A stretch of DNA of 64,000 bases from Eubacterium_G segne (GTDB taxonomy: Bacteria; Bacillota; Clostridia; Lachnospirales; Lachnospiraceae). This document shows positions 35,894 through 44,946 of the stretch, in pieces. Location of the stretch: positions 1 through 64,000 of the forward strand of contig NZ_JACOOZ010000010.1 in assembly GCF_014287775.1 (NCBI RefSeq). The letters are read 5' to 3'. Under the pieces are notes generated by a model. The model was not told the DNA's origin. It worked only from the letters and a program-made list of their open reading frames with translations, and did no database searches. Within the stretch, counting starts at the first letter, position 1. Every line of letters begins with the position of its first letter. A program made the translations under genes and the position numbers.

Positions 35894-36682
35894 ATGAAAG
35901 TGAGAAAAGTTCTAAAAAAAAGCAACAGCGGTCGTAATGGCTACAGCTTTTACGTTTTCAGGAATTAGCTTTCCTACATTTGTAAATCCTACGAATGTAA
36001 AAGCCGAAACTGCAAAGGAACCGGGAAATATTCCGGCAAATGCAGAAGTTTTCTTTGATGCAAATAATGAAATACAGTCATTTAACGTTGGATCATACTG
36101 GGATGTTTATGACCAGTATTTATTGGGAAATATTGTAAATAAAAACAATGGATTAAAGCTTACATCATCTACTGATGGAGGAATTATTTCAGGGGCGGAT
36201 ACAAGTCAGGCAGCAGAAGTTACCAGCCCTCAGACATATCAGATATCCATGACGGGAAGTAATGGTGATTCAGCTACAAAGACCATTTCAGGTGTAAGTA
36301 TTCCAAAAAACGCAACGGTTACCCTTACAGGTTCGGGAGGTGCATGCTCAGAAGAAACAAATACAGTAACATGGACTATTCCGGTTCTTAATGCAGGAGA
36401 ATCATTAAGAAAAGAAAGGCTGCTACAGTTAAAATTTCTCTTAAGAAGATTAAAGGTATAAAGAAATATCAGGTACGGATTTCTTCATCTAAGAAATTTA
36501 AAAAGGTTTTAGCTAAGAAAACTGTTAAAAGTGTTTCGTTTACTTTAAAGAGCAAAAAGATTAAAAATAAAAAAGTGTTATACATAAGGGCAAGAGTCAT
36601 AAAAACTGTTGTCAGAAAGAGCTATTCAGGTAAGTGGAGCAAGCCTAAAAAAGTAACAATAAAAATAATAATTAATCAATAA
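35894..36682 (+). pseudogene. Surface protein with two frameshifts (FN3 tail)
   Basis: GGAGG then ATG 35894, giving MKVRKVLKK. The A-run at 35914-35921 is 8 long; with 7 A the frame continues TAVVMATAFTFSGISFPTFV, a perfect signal peptide, and on through a short secreted domain (YQISMTGSNGDSATKTISGV). A second frame change near 36400 separates this from a Lys-rich FN3 module (VKISLKKIKGIKKYQV ... YIRARVIKT) that ends at TAA 36680-36682. The protein is much shorter than relatives, so sequence between the two parts has probably been deleted. The A8 tract inside the signal peptide is a classic position for on/off slippage. Confidence 0.75.
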
Positions 36683-36685
36683 AAT

Positions 36686-36735
36686 AACCGGTAAGGTGTG
36701 ACATATTTTTGATATGTACATACTTTACCGGTTTT
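36686..36735. terminator. Bidirectional terminator between convergent genes
   Basis: AACCGGTAAGGTGTGACATAT pairs with ATATGTACATACTTTACCGGTT, with T-rich flank on the plus strand. It serves the surface-protein unit and the convergent endonuclease III gene. Confidence 0.75.
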
Positions 36736-36743
36736 CATTTAAG

Positions 36744-37376
36744 TTAAATCCTTTTTTTACAAATATCATTTAGGCAACATCTGTTGCAGTGAGGAGTGGT
36801 TCTGGCAGTACATACTTCCCTGCCATGATACACAAGACGGTGACAAAAGTCGCTGCCTTCTTCGCCGGGAATGATTTTCCAAAGTGCCATTTCAACTTTT
36901 TTCGGTTCCTTTATTCCATCCACTAATCCCATACGGTTGGTAAGTCGGATGCAATGGGTATCTGTAACAATGGCAGGCTTCCCATAAACATCACCCATTA
37001 TAAGATTAGCACTTTTACGGCCAACTCCCGGAAGCTTCAACAAATCCTCCATATTGTCAGGTACCTTGCAATCAAAGTCATCTCTCAACATTTTCATGCA
37101 AAGACTTATATCCCGGGCTTTACTTTTCCCTAATCCACAGGGACGGACTATTTTTTCTATTTCTTCTACAGGGGCTTCAGCAATAGCATCAATAGTAGGA
37201 TATTTTTTATATAAATCAGGGACGATTTTATTTACCCGCTCATCAGTGCACTGGGCAGCAAGACGGACGCTTATTAAAAGCTTCCATGCATCCTTATAGT
37301 CTAAGGTACAGGAGGCATCAGGATATTCCTTTTTTAAACGATTAATAATTTCCAAAGCAAGCTGTTTTTTTGTCAT
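36744..37376 (-). CDS. nth: Endonuclease III (DNA glycosylase/AP lyase)
   Basis: 210 residues. Helix-hairpin-helix LKLPGVGRKSANLI with catalytic Lys121, and catalytic Asp139 in AIVTDTHCIRL. The C-terminal [4Fe-4S] cluster is visible as four Cys: VCTARTTPHCNRCCLNDIC. The spacing is C-x7-C-x2-C-x5-C, one residue longer in the first gap than in E. coli Nth. The enzyme removes oxidised pyrimidines and nicks abasic sites in base-excision repair. Single gene, convergent with the preceding unit. Confidence 0.95.
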   Translation of the reverse strand: MTKKQLALEIINRLKKEYPDASCTLDYKDAWKLLISVRLAAQCTDERVNKIVPDLYKKYPTIDAIAEAPVEEIEKIVRPCGLGKSKARDISLCMKMLRDDFDCKVPDNMEDLLKLPGVGRKSANLIMGDVYGKPAIVTDTHCIRLTNRMGLVDGIKEPKKVEMALWKIIPGEEGSDFCHRLVYHGREVCTARTTPHCNRCCLNDICKKRI

Positions 37377-37493
37377 TTTTTTAATCCTTTCAAATATATC
37401 ATTTACATATTATAGCATATTTTTTCTTGCTACACATTGATTTAGTGATATAATATTTCTATAAGTTTGAACGGAGACAAGGAGGATACTAAA

Positions 37494-38417
37494 ATGGATA
37501 ATAATATAGAAAAATCCTGTGTGGAATTTTCTACATCACAGATGCTTAAATGGATGGAATATGTTGCAGATATGCAGGGGGTAACACCTGAAAAAATCAA
37601 GCTTCTTAATACTTGCGGAAAAAGGAGAAATGTTCTTGCAACAATAGCAACTCATAAGAGAATTTTAATTTTTGCTGATGAAACTCATCCTAATATGTTA
37701 TATAAATGCTGGGAAGCAGGCTATGGCGACTATGAAATGTATTTTGGAAAGGGATATGAGCCTGGAGAAATGAAGCACTGTAAGGTAAGCGACATGATGG
37801 ATGATGAGTTGTCAGGTCCTACGGTTATTTTCATTGTTAATGAAAATACCAGAGAATCAATGATTTTTGGAATAAAAAATGAAAACTTCTCATCAGGTAC
37901 CGTTAAATATGTAGGTCACGAAATAAGGTCTGTTATTATGAATAAGTTAGAGCTGGATGTTAGTGACACAGCCCTTATTGTAAGTGGTGAAAGTATAGTA
38001 ATAGAGGCTTCAATGGTGGCATATGAAGGAGTAATTATTGCAGCAGAAAGAGATGCAGGTTCCCTTCGCTCCATGGAAGAGAATGCGTCTAAGTTTGGAG
38101 TTCACAATGTTGAAATCGTTTCTGACTTAAAGGTGGAAACATTGGAGAAGCTTCCGGTGCCAAGAATTGCATTTATAGTAGCAACAAAGCAGGATATTGA
38201 AAGTGATATTGTAAACTTATTAAAAATTAATCCAAACATTAAGATTATTGTTTATACCTTAGAACTTGATATATTAGCAGACATTAAATACTTAATGAAA
38301 AAACATGGAGTTAATGTTACGGAAGTAATGCAGATATCAGTTTCAAAAACAGACAAAAACAGTATTTTTGTTGCACAGCCGTCACCTTGGATGATAACCG
38401 GAGAGGTTACGCAATGA
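37494..38417 (+). CDS. CbiE/CbiT-like methyltransferase-fold protein (degenerate)
   Basis: 307 residues from ATG 37494 (AAGGAGG upstream). The order matches bifunctional precorrin-6Y methylases: an N-terminal CbiE-like region (HKRILIFADETHPNML, YGDYEMYFGKGYEPGE), then a CbiT-like domain starting VGHEIRSVIMNKLELDVSDT. In CbiT the next segment is the SAM-binding D-x-G-A-G-[TS]-G loop; here it reads ALIVSGESIVIEA, lacking the glycines. VIIAAERDAGSLRSMEENASKFGVHNVEIV follows CbiT closely. No other cobalamin biosynthesis gene is near. Probably a paralogue that has lost SAM binding or changed function. Confidence 0.65.
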   Translation: MDNNIEKSCVEFSTSQMLKWMEYVADMQGVTPEKIKLLNTCGKRRNVLATIATHKRILIFADETHPNMLYKCWEAGYGDYEMYFGKGYEPGEMKHCKVSDMMDDELSGPTVIFIVNENTRESMIFGIKNENFSSGTVKYVGHEIRSVIMNKLELDVSDTALIVSGESIVIEASMVAYEGVIIAAERDAGSLRSMEENASKFGVHNVEIVSDLKVETLEKLPVPRIAFIVATKQDIESDIVNLLKINPNIKIIVYTLELDILADIKYLMKKHGVNVTEVMQISVSKTDKNSIFVAQPSPWMITGEVTQ

Positions 38418-38454
38418 AATAAACATAAAAAATATAAAAATAGCACAAAATATA

Positions 38455-38483
38455 TTGACATCACATATACAAAATGTTAACAT
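38455..38483 (+). promoter_or_regulatory. Sigma-A promoter of a non-coding transcript
   Basis: TTGACA (38455-38460), 17-bp spacer, TAACAT (38478-38483). No coding sequence follows for over 550 bp on the plus strand, but a foldable RNA starts about 3-7 bp downstream. Confidence 0.6.
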
Positions 38484-38485
38484 GC

Positions 38486-38621
38486 ATATAACGATATGAG
38501 GCAACACAGGCAACGTATTATTCAAAACATATGTCAGGTATGGATTTGCGCACATAATTTCACATACTAATGTACATATGCTTCCTTATGTTTTAGGCGT
38601 GTATTGCCCTATCAGTTATAT
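38486..38621 (+). ncRNA. Rod-shaped structured RNA, 6S-like architecture
   Basis: The 5' arm from 38486 (ATATAACGAT, then AGGCAACACAGGC) pairs with the 3' arm ending 38621 (GGCGTGTATTGCCCT, ATCAGTTATAT): seven A/T-rich pairs, GAT/ATC, AGG/CCT, CAA/TTG and ACA/TGT. An internal bubble of about 16 nt on each side follows. The upper stem is CATATGT/ACATATG plus GGTATG/CATACT, closed by a 20-nt loop. Lower stem, central bubble, upper stem and a strong promoter at its foot is the layout of 6S RNA. The size (136 nt) is short for 6S and no Rfam match could be run, so identity is tentative. Confidence 0.4.
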
Positions 38622-38983
38622 TGTGAACAGGGGGTGGAAATATGGATTTAAATTTCAAGTCCGGATTTTTCTGACGATGACGTGTTAACATGACGTTATG
38701 TCAAAAGAGCTATGGTATTTCCCGGAAGTATCCAGGGATTATACTTTTATTTTTTAATTTGTCATATTGAAACTTAGACGGTATTCTGTCAGCCATTTCG
38801 ACAGGCTATGTCGGAGAATGTGTAAAAATACTTCCTTGATATAGAGCCTATGGCTTTTGTTATATTCAACAGTTCTATATCTTTAACACCTTATATATAT
38901 TTATAGTGTATACATATTAATTTCATACTAAGTGTCTTATTGTATGGTAGGGCATATTATTGACAGAAAAGGTCCAAAGTTTT
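38622..38983 (+). other. Non-coding stretch with further hairpins
   Basis: No open frame with a ribosome-binding site. Visible foldbacks: AAGTAT...ATACTT followed by TTATTTTTT (about 38728-38757, a possible first terminator); CTGTC...GACAG inside ATTCT...AGAAT (about 38782-38820); and AGCC-TAT-GGCT (about 38846-38856). It is either the 3' half of one large RNA begun at 38486 or the leader of nothing. Confidence 0.4.
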
Positions 38984-39024
38984 ACCGGTATGGTTTTAGG
39001 TAATTAAATCCGTACCGGTTTTTT
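38984..39024 (+). terminator. Rho-independent terminator of the non-coding unit
   Basis: ACCGGTATGG pairs with CCGTACCGGT and is followed by TTTTTT on the plus strand. The nearest upstream plus-strand gene stops 570 bp earlier, which supports a plus-strand transcript across 38486-39020. Confidence 0.8.
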
Positions 39025-39049
39025 GTATTTAGCCTTAAAGGTAGATGAT

Positions 39050-40024
39050 TTATTTGATTTTAATGCTTACTTCCCCGGATGAAAGCCATTTCTCGCTACC
39101 ATCTTCATATTCTACCTTTAATCGGCAGTCTCTGTCGATTTCTTTGGCAGTAACAGGTATTTTATCATCACCGTTTACAATATAAATTCTTCGTCCAATA
39201 AGCATGGAACGTTTAATGTATTCATCCACGTAGGATTTTTTGTCAAAATTTTCATAATAGTCCATAAAATAATCCAAAAGATGGGCTATAAGGATACTTC
39301 TTTTATTAACCGTATCGGTATTGCTGTCAAAAACCGCAGTGGCTATATCATTAATGTTATCAGGAAATCCACCGTCAGGATAGCAAATGTTAATTCCTAT
39401 TCCTACAATGGCATAATCTAATTTTCCCGTTTCAATATTAAAGGAAGCTTCAGTTAATATTCCACAAACTTTTTTATCAGATATATATATATCATTAACC
39501 CATTTAATGTCAGCTTTTTTATCTGAAACATCTTCAATGGCTTTGGCAGTGGCAACGGCAGCAGAAGTAGTAAGAAACAGTGATTCCCCTGCCGGAATGT
39601 CAGGGCGGACTAAAATGCTTAAATATATTCCGGTTTTTGATGGAGAATAAAAATTCTTTCCCATGCGCCCTTTTCCGGCAGTCTGTTCCTGAGAAATTAT
39701 TACGGTTCCGTGAGGTGCCCCCTGAGCTGCCTGCTCCTTTAAAACATCATTAGTGGACGAAATTGTGTCATATACAGTTATGTTAAGGCCGTCGTGGTTT
39801 AAATGCTGCTTTATGCTCCAGGATGAAAGAATGTCATTATCCATGTTAAGACAATATCCTTTATTAGGAACAGCAGAAATACGGTATCCACTTTTCTCTA
39901 AGGACTTAATTGCCTTCCATACGGCATTTCTGCTGACACCTAATGCAGCTGCCAGTTCACTGCCTGAAAAATAAGTTCCTTTATTATCTTCTAATTGTTT
40001 TAATACCTGATCTTTTACCTTCAT
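39050..40024 (-). CDS. birA: Biotin-[acetyl-CoA-carboxylase] ligase and biotin repressor
   Basis: 324 residues; the start at 40024 (MKVKDQVLKQLE) is set by GGAGGCGAAC just upstream and by the wHTH beginning there. Winged helix about 1-60 (SGSELAAALGVSRNAVWKAI). Ligase core: SSTNDVLKEQ, QEQTAGKGRMGKNFYSP (biotinyl-AMP loop), IKWVNDIYI and VCGILTEA. C-terminal SH3-like domain (KIPVTAKEIDRDCRLKVEY). It attaches biotin to carboxylases and, as holorepressor, binds a BirA operator, which is visible in the divergent promoter region. Confidence 0.95.
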   Translation of the reverse strand: MKVKDQVLKQLEDNKGTYFSGSELAAALGVSRNAVWKAIKSLEKSGYRISAVPNKGYCLNMDNDILSSWSIKQHLNHDGLNITVYDTISSTNDVLKEQAAQGAPHGTVIISQEQTAGKGRMGKNFYSPSKTGIYLSILVRPDIPAGESLFLTTSAAVATAKAIEDVSDKKADIKWVNDIYISDKKVCGILTEASFNIETGKLDYAIVGIGINICYPDGGFPDNINDIATAVFDSNTDTVNKRSILIAHLLDYFMDYYENFDKKSYVDEYIKRSMLIGRRIYIVNGDDKIPVTAKEIDRDCRLKVEYEDGSEKWLSSGEVSIKIK

Positions 40025-40101
40025 GTTCGCCTCCAAAAGCAAGTTGTAATGCATTAAGTATAGCATTTTATTAATTTAAAAACAATAAAGCTGAAAAGAA
40101 A

Positions 40102-40153
40102 TGTGAACCTAAAAAATAAAATGGTTGACAAATAGAGCTATATGAAATAAAAT
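40102..40153 (+). promoter_or_regulatory. bioY promoter overlapped by a BirA operator
   Basis: TGTGAAC (40102-40108), 15 bp, GTTGACA (40124-40130) matches the BirA box TGTwAAC-N14-16-GTTwACA apart from one central base per half-site. The right half contains the -35 TTGACA (40125-40130); after 17 bp comes TAAAAT (40148-40153). Biotinyl-AMP-bound BirA would block RNA polymerase directly. It lies between divergent birA and bioY. Confidence 0.8.
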
Positions 40154-40190
40154 GGTGACGTTTGAATAATAAAAAAGAGAGGATAAAAAT

Positions 40191-40760
40191 ATGCAGACAC
40201 AAAAAGAAAAGTTGTTTTCAACACAAAACATGGTTTTAATAGCAATATTTACGGCTTTGATAGTAGTATGTTCATGGATAAGAGTTCCGGTTCAGCCGGT
40301 TCCATTTACCCTTCAGACATTTGCAGTTTTCGTAACTGCCGGATTGCTGGGGTCAAAGAGAGGAACAATCTCAGTTATAGTTTACATACTGTTAGGAATT
40401 ATAGGCGTTCCGGTTTTTGCAGGTCAGGTAAAATCAGGACCGTCAGTTATAGCAGGACCAACAGGGGGATATATTGTGGGATTTATATTTACGGCAATTG
40501 TTACAGGATTAATTGTTGAAAAAGCTGCTAACAAATTAGAGGGAGTGGCAAAAATCGCAGTTACCGCATTAGCAATGATTGTAGGAGATGTAATATGTTT
40601 TGCCATAGGAACAATATGGTTCATGATTTTAATGAAAAACGGATTAGTTGCAACATTGGGACTTTGCGTATTCCCATACATAATACCTGATATAATTAAA
40701 ATAATTGTTGCAGTAATAATTGTAGACAGAATGAAAAAATATGTAAGATATTTTGATTAA
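40191..40760 (+). CDS. bioY: Biotin transporter S-component
   Basis: 189 residues, about six membrane helices. BioY signatures: FTALIVVCSWIRVPVQPVPFTLQTF and GSKRGTISVIVYILLGIIGVPVF, then AGPTGGYIVGFIF. S-component of an ECF transporter; the energising EcfAA'T module is not in this window. Regulated by the BirA operator immediately upstream; no biotin synthesis genes are seen nearby. Confidence 0.95.
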   Translation: MQTQKEKLFSTQNMVLIAIFTALIVVCSWIRVPVQPVPFTLQTFAVFVTAGLLGSKRGTISVIVYILLGIIGVPVFAGQVKSGPSVIAGPTGGYIVGFIFTAIVTGLIVEKAANKLEGVAKIAVTALAMIVGDVICFAIGTIWFMILMKNGLVATLGLCVFPYIIPDIIKIIVAVIIVDRMKKYVRYFD

Positions 40761-40776
40761 TTTTAAATAGGTTTTA

Positions 40777-40822
40777 AAAAGCTGCTGCTTTGGTGATATG
40801 AAATCATCAGGCAGCAGCTTTT
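40777..40822 (+). terminator. Terminator after bioY
   Basis: AAAAGCTGCTGC and GCAGCAGCTTTT form a perfect 12-bp stem with the T-run in the 3' arm. Confidence 0.85.
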
Positions 40823-40920
40823 CTTATGGATAGATAAGTTAAATTATGGTAATATAGATATTGTAGGTTTTTAATGATTTTGGGGGAGACTTATATATTT
40901 TTATGAAAGGTAAGAAAAGA

Positions 40921-43878
40921 ATGGTTAAAGATATTATTGAAAAAAATAAATCCATATACGAAAAAGATGCATATGAAGTAGTGATAAATAAGTATATTGA
41001 AGAAATTAATTCTGATGCATGGCTTTTAAAACATAAAAAAACCGGGGCGAGAATTGTATTATTGTCAAATGAGGATGACAACAAGGTTTTTAACATAGGC
41101 TTCAGAACACCGGTAAACAATGACACAGGTGTGCCTCATATTATAGAACATACGGTTTTATGTGGCTCAAAAAATTTCCCTTTAAGAGATCCTTTTATGG
41201 AACTGGTAAAGGGGTCACTTAATACATTTCTTAATGCCATGACTTATCCTGACAGAACGGTATATCCGGTGGCAAGCTACAATGATAAGGATTTTAAAAA
41301 TCTTATGCACATATATATGGATGCGGTTTTTAATCCAAATATTTATAAAACAGATAAAATTTTCAAACAGGAAGGCTGGCATTATGAGCTTAATGACGAA
41401 AATGAGCCTTTAGAAATTAACGGCATTGTTTACAATGAAATGAAGGGTGTGTATTCCTCTATAGACGGAATTGCTTCCCGTGTAACAGCTCAATCATTGT
41501 TCCCGGATACAACATATCAGTATGAATCCGGTGGCGACCCAGAGCATATTCCGGAGCTTACTTATGAGGAATATCTTGATTTCCATAGAAGATATTATCA
41601 TCCGTCAAACAGCTTTATTTATCTCTACGGCGACATGGATATGAGTGAAAGATTGGACTGGATTGATGAAAATTATCTTGGGAAATATGACAAATTGGAC
41701 ATTGATTCTAGTATTGAACATCAAAGTTCGTTTGATAAAACATATGAGATTGTAAAGGAATATGCCATTTCCGATAATGAAATAGAAGAAGAAAGTGCAA
41801 TGCTTACATCAAATTATGTTATAGGAGACAACCTTGACGCAAAACTTATGCTGGCGTTTAAGGTACTTAAATATGCAATAATGGATATAGAGGGAGCTCC
41901 TCTTAAACAGGCAATTATAGATGCAGGTATTGGAAAGGCAGTGACAGGCTCTATGGATGACGACATACTTCAGCCTGTATACAGCATTGTGGTAAAGGGT
42001 GCTAATAAGGATGACAAGGACAGGTTCCTTCAGGTAGTTCAGGACACATTAGAGAAAATAGTAGAAAATGGCATTGATAAAACAACACTTCTTGCAGGTC
42101 TTAACAGCATTGAGTTTGACACAAAGGAATCTGATTTTGGAAGCATTCCAAAGGGACTTATGTGGGGACTGGATGTTATGGCAAGCTGGATTTATGATGA
42201 TGAGAAACCATTTATTCACTTAGAGACAAACAAAATTTTCGATGAGTTAAGAAAGAATATTGAAGGTAATTATTTTGAAGAACTTCTTACAAAATATCTT
42301 ATAAATAATACACATCATTCTGTAGTGGTTCTGGCACCGAAAAAGGGGCTTACAGAGGAAAAAGAATCTAGGTTAATGGAAAGTCTTCAGGCAAAAAAGG
42401 CAGGTTTGTCTAAGGAAGAGATTGAGAAGATAATTACTGAAACCCGTGAATTAGAGGAGTTTCAAAAGACACCATCTACTCAGGAAGAATTAGAAACTAT
42501 TCCTCTTTTGGAGATTTCAGACATTAATAAAAATCCGAGACCTCTTATTAGTAAAAAAAGTCAGGTGGAAAATATTACGGTGCTTCACAGTGATATTTTT
42601 ACTAACGGTATTGGATATGTGGATATAGCCTTTGACTGCTCACGGATGCCTGAAAAGTACCACCAATACATTGGTCTTTTGAAGTATCTTTTGACATACA
42701 TGGATACAGACAGAGACTATATGGAATTAAATATGGATATAGATTTGAATTTAGGTGGTCTGGCCTTTGACACAGGTTTATATGTAAGTCAAAGTGAGAA
42801 TAAAATTAAATTAAACACTGAAATTCACTTCAAGGCTCTTAATGAGAATATTAAGATTGCATATGAAATCATTAACGAAGTAATTTTGAAAACAAAGTTT
42901 GACAATGAGAAGCGTCTTAAAGAATTACTTGAAGAGTTAAAACTTAGAATGAACAGAAGAATAGTAAGCAGTGGTGACAGTGTGGCAAGGCTTAGGGCAA
43001 TGTCATATTATTCAAAGGCATATTATTTAAGAGACCAAATCGCCGGACTGGCATTTTATGAGTTTATAAGTGACATTGTTGATAATTTTAATGAGAAAAA
43101 AGATAAAGTTATAGCAATGCTTTATGACACTGTGAAAAAAGTGTTTGTTAAGGATAATATGATTCTTAACTTTGCAGGTGATGGCGAAAACTTTGAAAAA
43201 GTAAAAGAATATACTGTAGACCTTAAGAAAAATATGTTTGACAGTTCAGATGATTTTAAGGAGCAGTTTGACGGCTGGAAGTTTGTTCCACAGCAGAAAA
43301 ACGAGGCCATTGTAACATCAGGTCAGGTTCAATATGTAACTATGGCAGGAAATTATAATGACGAAGGTGAGAAGGAAGAGTACGATGGAAGCTTTTTTGT
43401 TCTGGGAAATATTATGAGAAATAAATATTTATGGAATAATATCAGAGAAAAAGGCGGAGCATACGGATGTAATTGTGTTATTGGAAAAACAGGAGACGGT
43501 TTCTTTAGCTCATACAGGGATCCGAAGCTTAAGGAGTCAGTTGAGGTATATAAGAAGGCACCTGAATTTATAGAAAATTTCAACGTGGATGAGCGTGAAA
43601 TGCGCAAGTATATTATCGGCACAATCAGTCTTCTTGATACACCACTAAATGCAGCTGATATAAGCGGAAGGGAATTTACTAATTATATGGCAGGGGTGCC
43701 CTACGAGTCCCTTTGTAAAACAAGACTTAAGGTTTTGGCAACAACACCGGAGGACATAAGAAATCTGGCACCAAAGGTTAAAAAGATAATAGACAGAAAC
43801 AATATCTGCGTTGTGGGAAGCAAAAGTGCCATAGAAGGTTCTAGGGAGTTATTTAAGGAAATTAAAGAATTAAGATAA
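40921..43878 (+). CDS. M16C zinc metallopeptidase (PreP/Cym1-like)
   Basis: 985 residues from ATG 40921 (AAAGG upstream; ATG 40903 lacks a ribosome-binding site). The inverted zinc motif HIIEH (residues 73-77) and the distal Glu in VYNEMKGVYS are intact. Four-domain M16C layout with an inactive C-terminal half containing REKGGAYGC. Family members form a clamshell that degrades small peptides; cytosolic here, with no signal peptide. 10 bp upstream of era, suggesting co-transcription. Confidence 0.92.
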   Translation: MVKDIIEKNKSIYEKDAYEVVINKYIEEINSDAWLLKHKKTGARIVLLSNEDDNKVFNIGFRTPVNNDTGVPHIIEHTVLCGSKNFPLRDPFMELVKGSLNTFLNAMTYPDRTVYPVASYNDKDFKNLMHIYMDAVFNPNIYKTDKIFKQEGWHYELNDENEPLEINGIVYNEMKGVYSSIDGIASRVTAQSLFPDTTYQYESGGDPEHIPELTYEEYLDFHRRYYHPSNSFIYLYGDMDMSERLDWIDENYLGKYDKLDIDSSIEHQSSFDKTYEIVKEYAISDNEIEEESAMLTSNYVIGDNLDAKLMLAFKVLKYAIMDIEGAPLKQAIIDAGIGKAVTGSMDDDILQPVYSIVVKGANKDDKDRFLQVVQDTLEKIVENGIDKTTLLAGLNSIEFDTKESDFGSIPKGLMWGLDVMASWIYDDEKPFIHLETNKIFDELRKNIEGNYFEELLTKYLINNTHHSVVVLAPKKGLTEEKESRLMESLQAKKAGLSKEEIEKIITETRELEEFQKTPSTQEELETIPLLEISDINKNPRPLISKKSQVENITVLHSDIFTNGIGYVDIAFDCSRMPEKYHQYIGLLKYLLTYMDTDRDYMELNMDIDLNLGGLAFDTGLYVSQSENKIKLNTEIHFKALNENIKIAYEIINEVILKTKFDNEKRLKELLEELKLRMNRRIVSSGDSVARLRAMSYYSKAYYLRDQIAGLAFYEFISDIVDNFNEKKDKVIAMLYDTVKKVFVKDNMILNFAGDGENFEKVKEYTVDLKKNMFDSSDDFKEQFDGWKFVPQQKNEAIVTSGQVQYVTMAGNYNDEGEKEEYDGSFFVLGNIMRNKYLWNNIREKGGAYGCNCVIGKTGDGFFSSYRDPKLKESVEVYKKAPEFIENFNVDEREMRKYIIGTISLLDTPLNAADISGREFTNYMAGVPYESLCKTRLKVLATTPEDIRNLAPKVKKIIDRNNICVVGSKSAIEGSRELFKEIKELR

Positions 43879-43888
43879 GAGGTATAAA

Positions 43889-44803
43889 ATGGATTCAGGA
43901 AAGAATACGAAGTTTAAATCGGGTTTTGTGGCACTTATTGGAAGACCAAATGTTGGAAAGTCAACATTAATGAATCAGATTATCGGACAGAAGATTGCCA
44001 TAACATCAAATAAACCACAGACTACAAGAAATAAAATTCAGACTGTTTATACATGTGATGAAGGTCAGATTGTATTTTTAGACACACCGGGTATTCACAA
44101 GGCGAAAAACAAGCTTGGAGAGTATATGGTAAATGTGGCTGAAAAAACATTAAAGGAAGTTGATTTAATTATGTGGCTGGTGGAACCGGACACCTTTATT
44201 GGAGCAGGGGAACAGCATATTGCCCAGCAACTTAAAGGAATAGGAGTTCCGGTTATTCTTGTTATTAACAAGACAGACACCGTAAAACAGGAAGAGATTC
44301 TTACATTTATAGATGTATATAGAAAAATATATGATTTTGATGAAATAATACCTGCATCAGCCCTAAGAGGCAAAAATGTTGATGTTGTTATTGAACAGAT
44401 TTTCAAATATCTGCCGGAAGGCCCACAGTATTATGATGAAGATACAGTGACAGACCAGCCTATGAGACAAATCGTGGCGGAGTTAATCAGGGAGAAAGCT
44501 CTTCATGCATTAAATGAAGAAGTCCCTCACGGAATTGCCGTTACTATTGAAAAAATGAAGAAGCGTACAAAGACTGACATTGTGGATATTGAGGCAACAA
44601 TAATATGTGAAAGAGAATCACACAAGGGCATTATTATTGGCAAAAAAGGCAGCATGTTAAAGAAAATCGGAACAAATGCCAGATATGAAATAGAAAAACA
44701 GCTGGAAATGAAAGTAAATCTTCAGCTTTGGGTAAAGGTTAGAAAAGATTGGCGTGACAGCGAACTTCTTATGAAAAATTACGGTTATATAAATGAGAAG
44801 TAG
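43889..44803 (+). CDS. era: Ribosome-assembly GTPase Era
   Basis: 304 residues. GTPase motifs: G1 GRPNVGKST, G3 DTPGIH, G4 NKTD and G5 SALRG. C-terminal KH domain (IIIGKKGSMLKKIGTNARYEIE) binds the 3' end of 16S rRNA during 30S maturation. Order M16C-era-yqzL-recO follows Firmicutes synteny for the last three. Confidence 0.97.
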   Translation: MDSGKNTKFKSGFVALIGRPNVGKSTLMNQIIGQKIAITSNKPQTTRNKIQTVYTCDEGQIVFLDTPGIHKAKNKLGEYMVNVAEKTLKEVDLIMWLVEPDTFIGAGEQHIAQQLKGIGVPVILVINKTDTVKQEEILTFIDVYRKIYDFDEIIPASALRGKNVDVVIEQIFKYLPEGPQYYDEDTVTDQPMRQIVAELIREKALHALNEEVPHGIAVTIEKMKKRTKTDIVDIEATIICERESHKGIIIGKKGSMLKKIGTNARYEIEKQLEMKVNLQLWVKVRKDWRDSELLMKNYGYINEK

Positions 44804-44946
44804 TTGTTAAATGAATTAACAATTGGTCTTTCCAGTTTTTTCTTTGAAGAAATCAGTATACAAATAATCTCATGGGAGAACCTAATCTTATCACTTAAAC
44901 AGGTGAAAAAAGCAATTTGATAATTGCAGTATTACGGAGGGATAAG

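Noticed and set aside
36744..37376. Unusual Fe-S spacing of endonuclease III as a sign of loss of function
   Set aside because: All four Cys and catalytic Lys/Asp are present; a one-residue longer first gap is likely a lineage variant.
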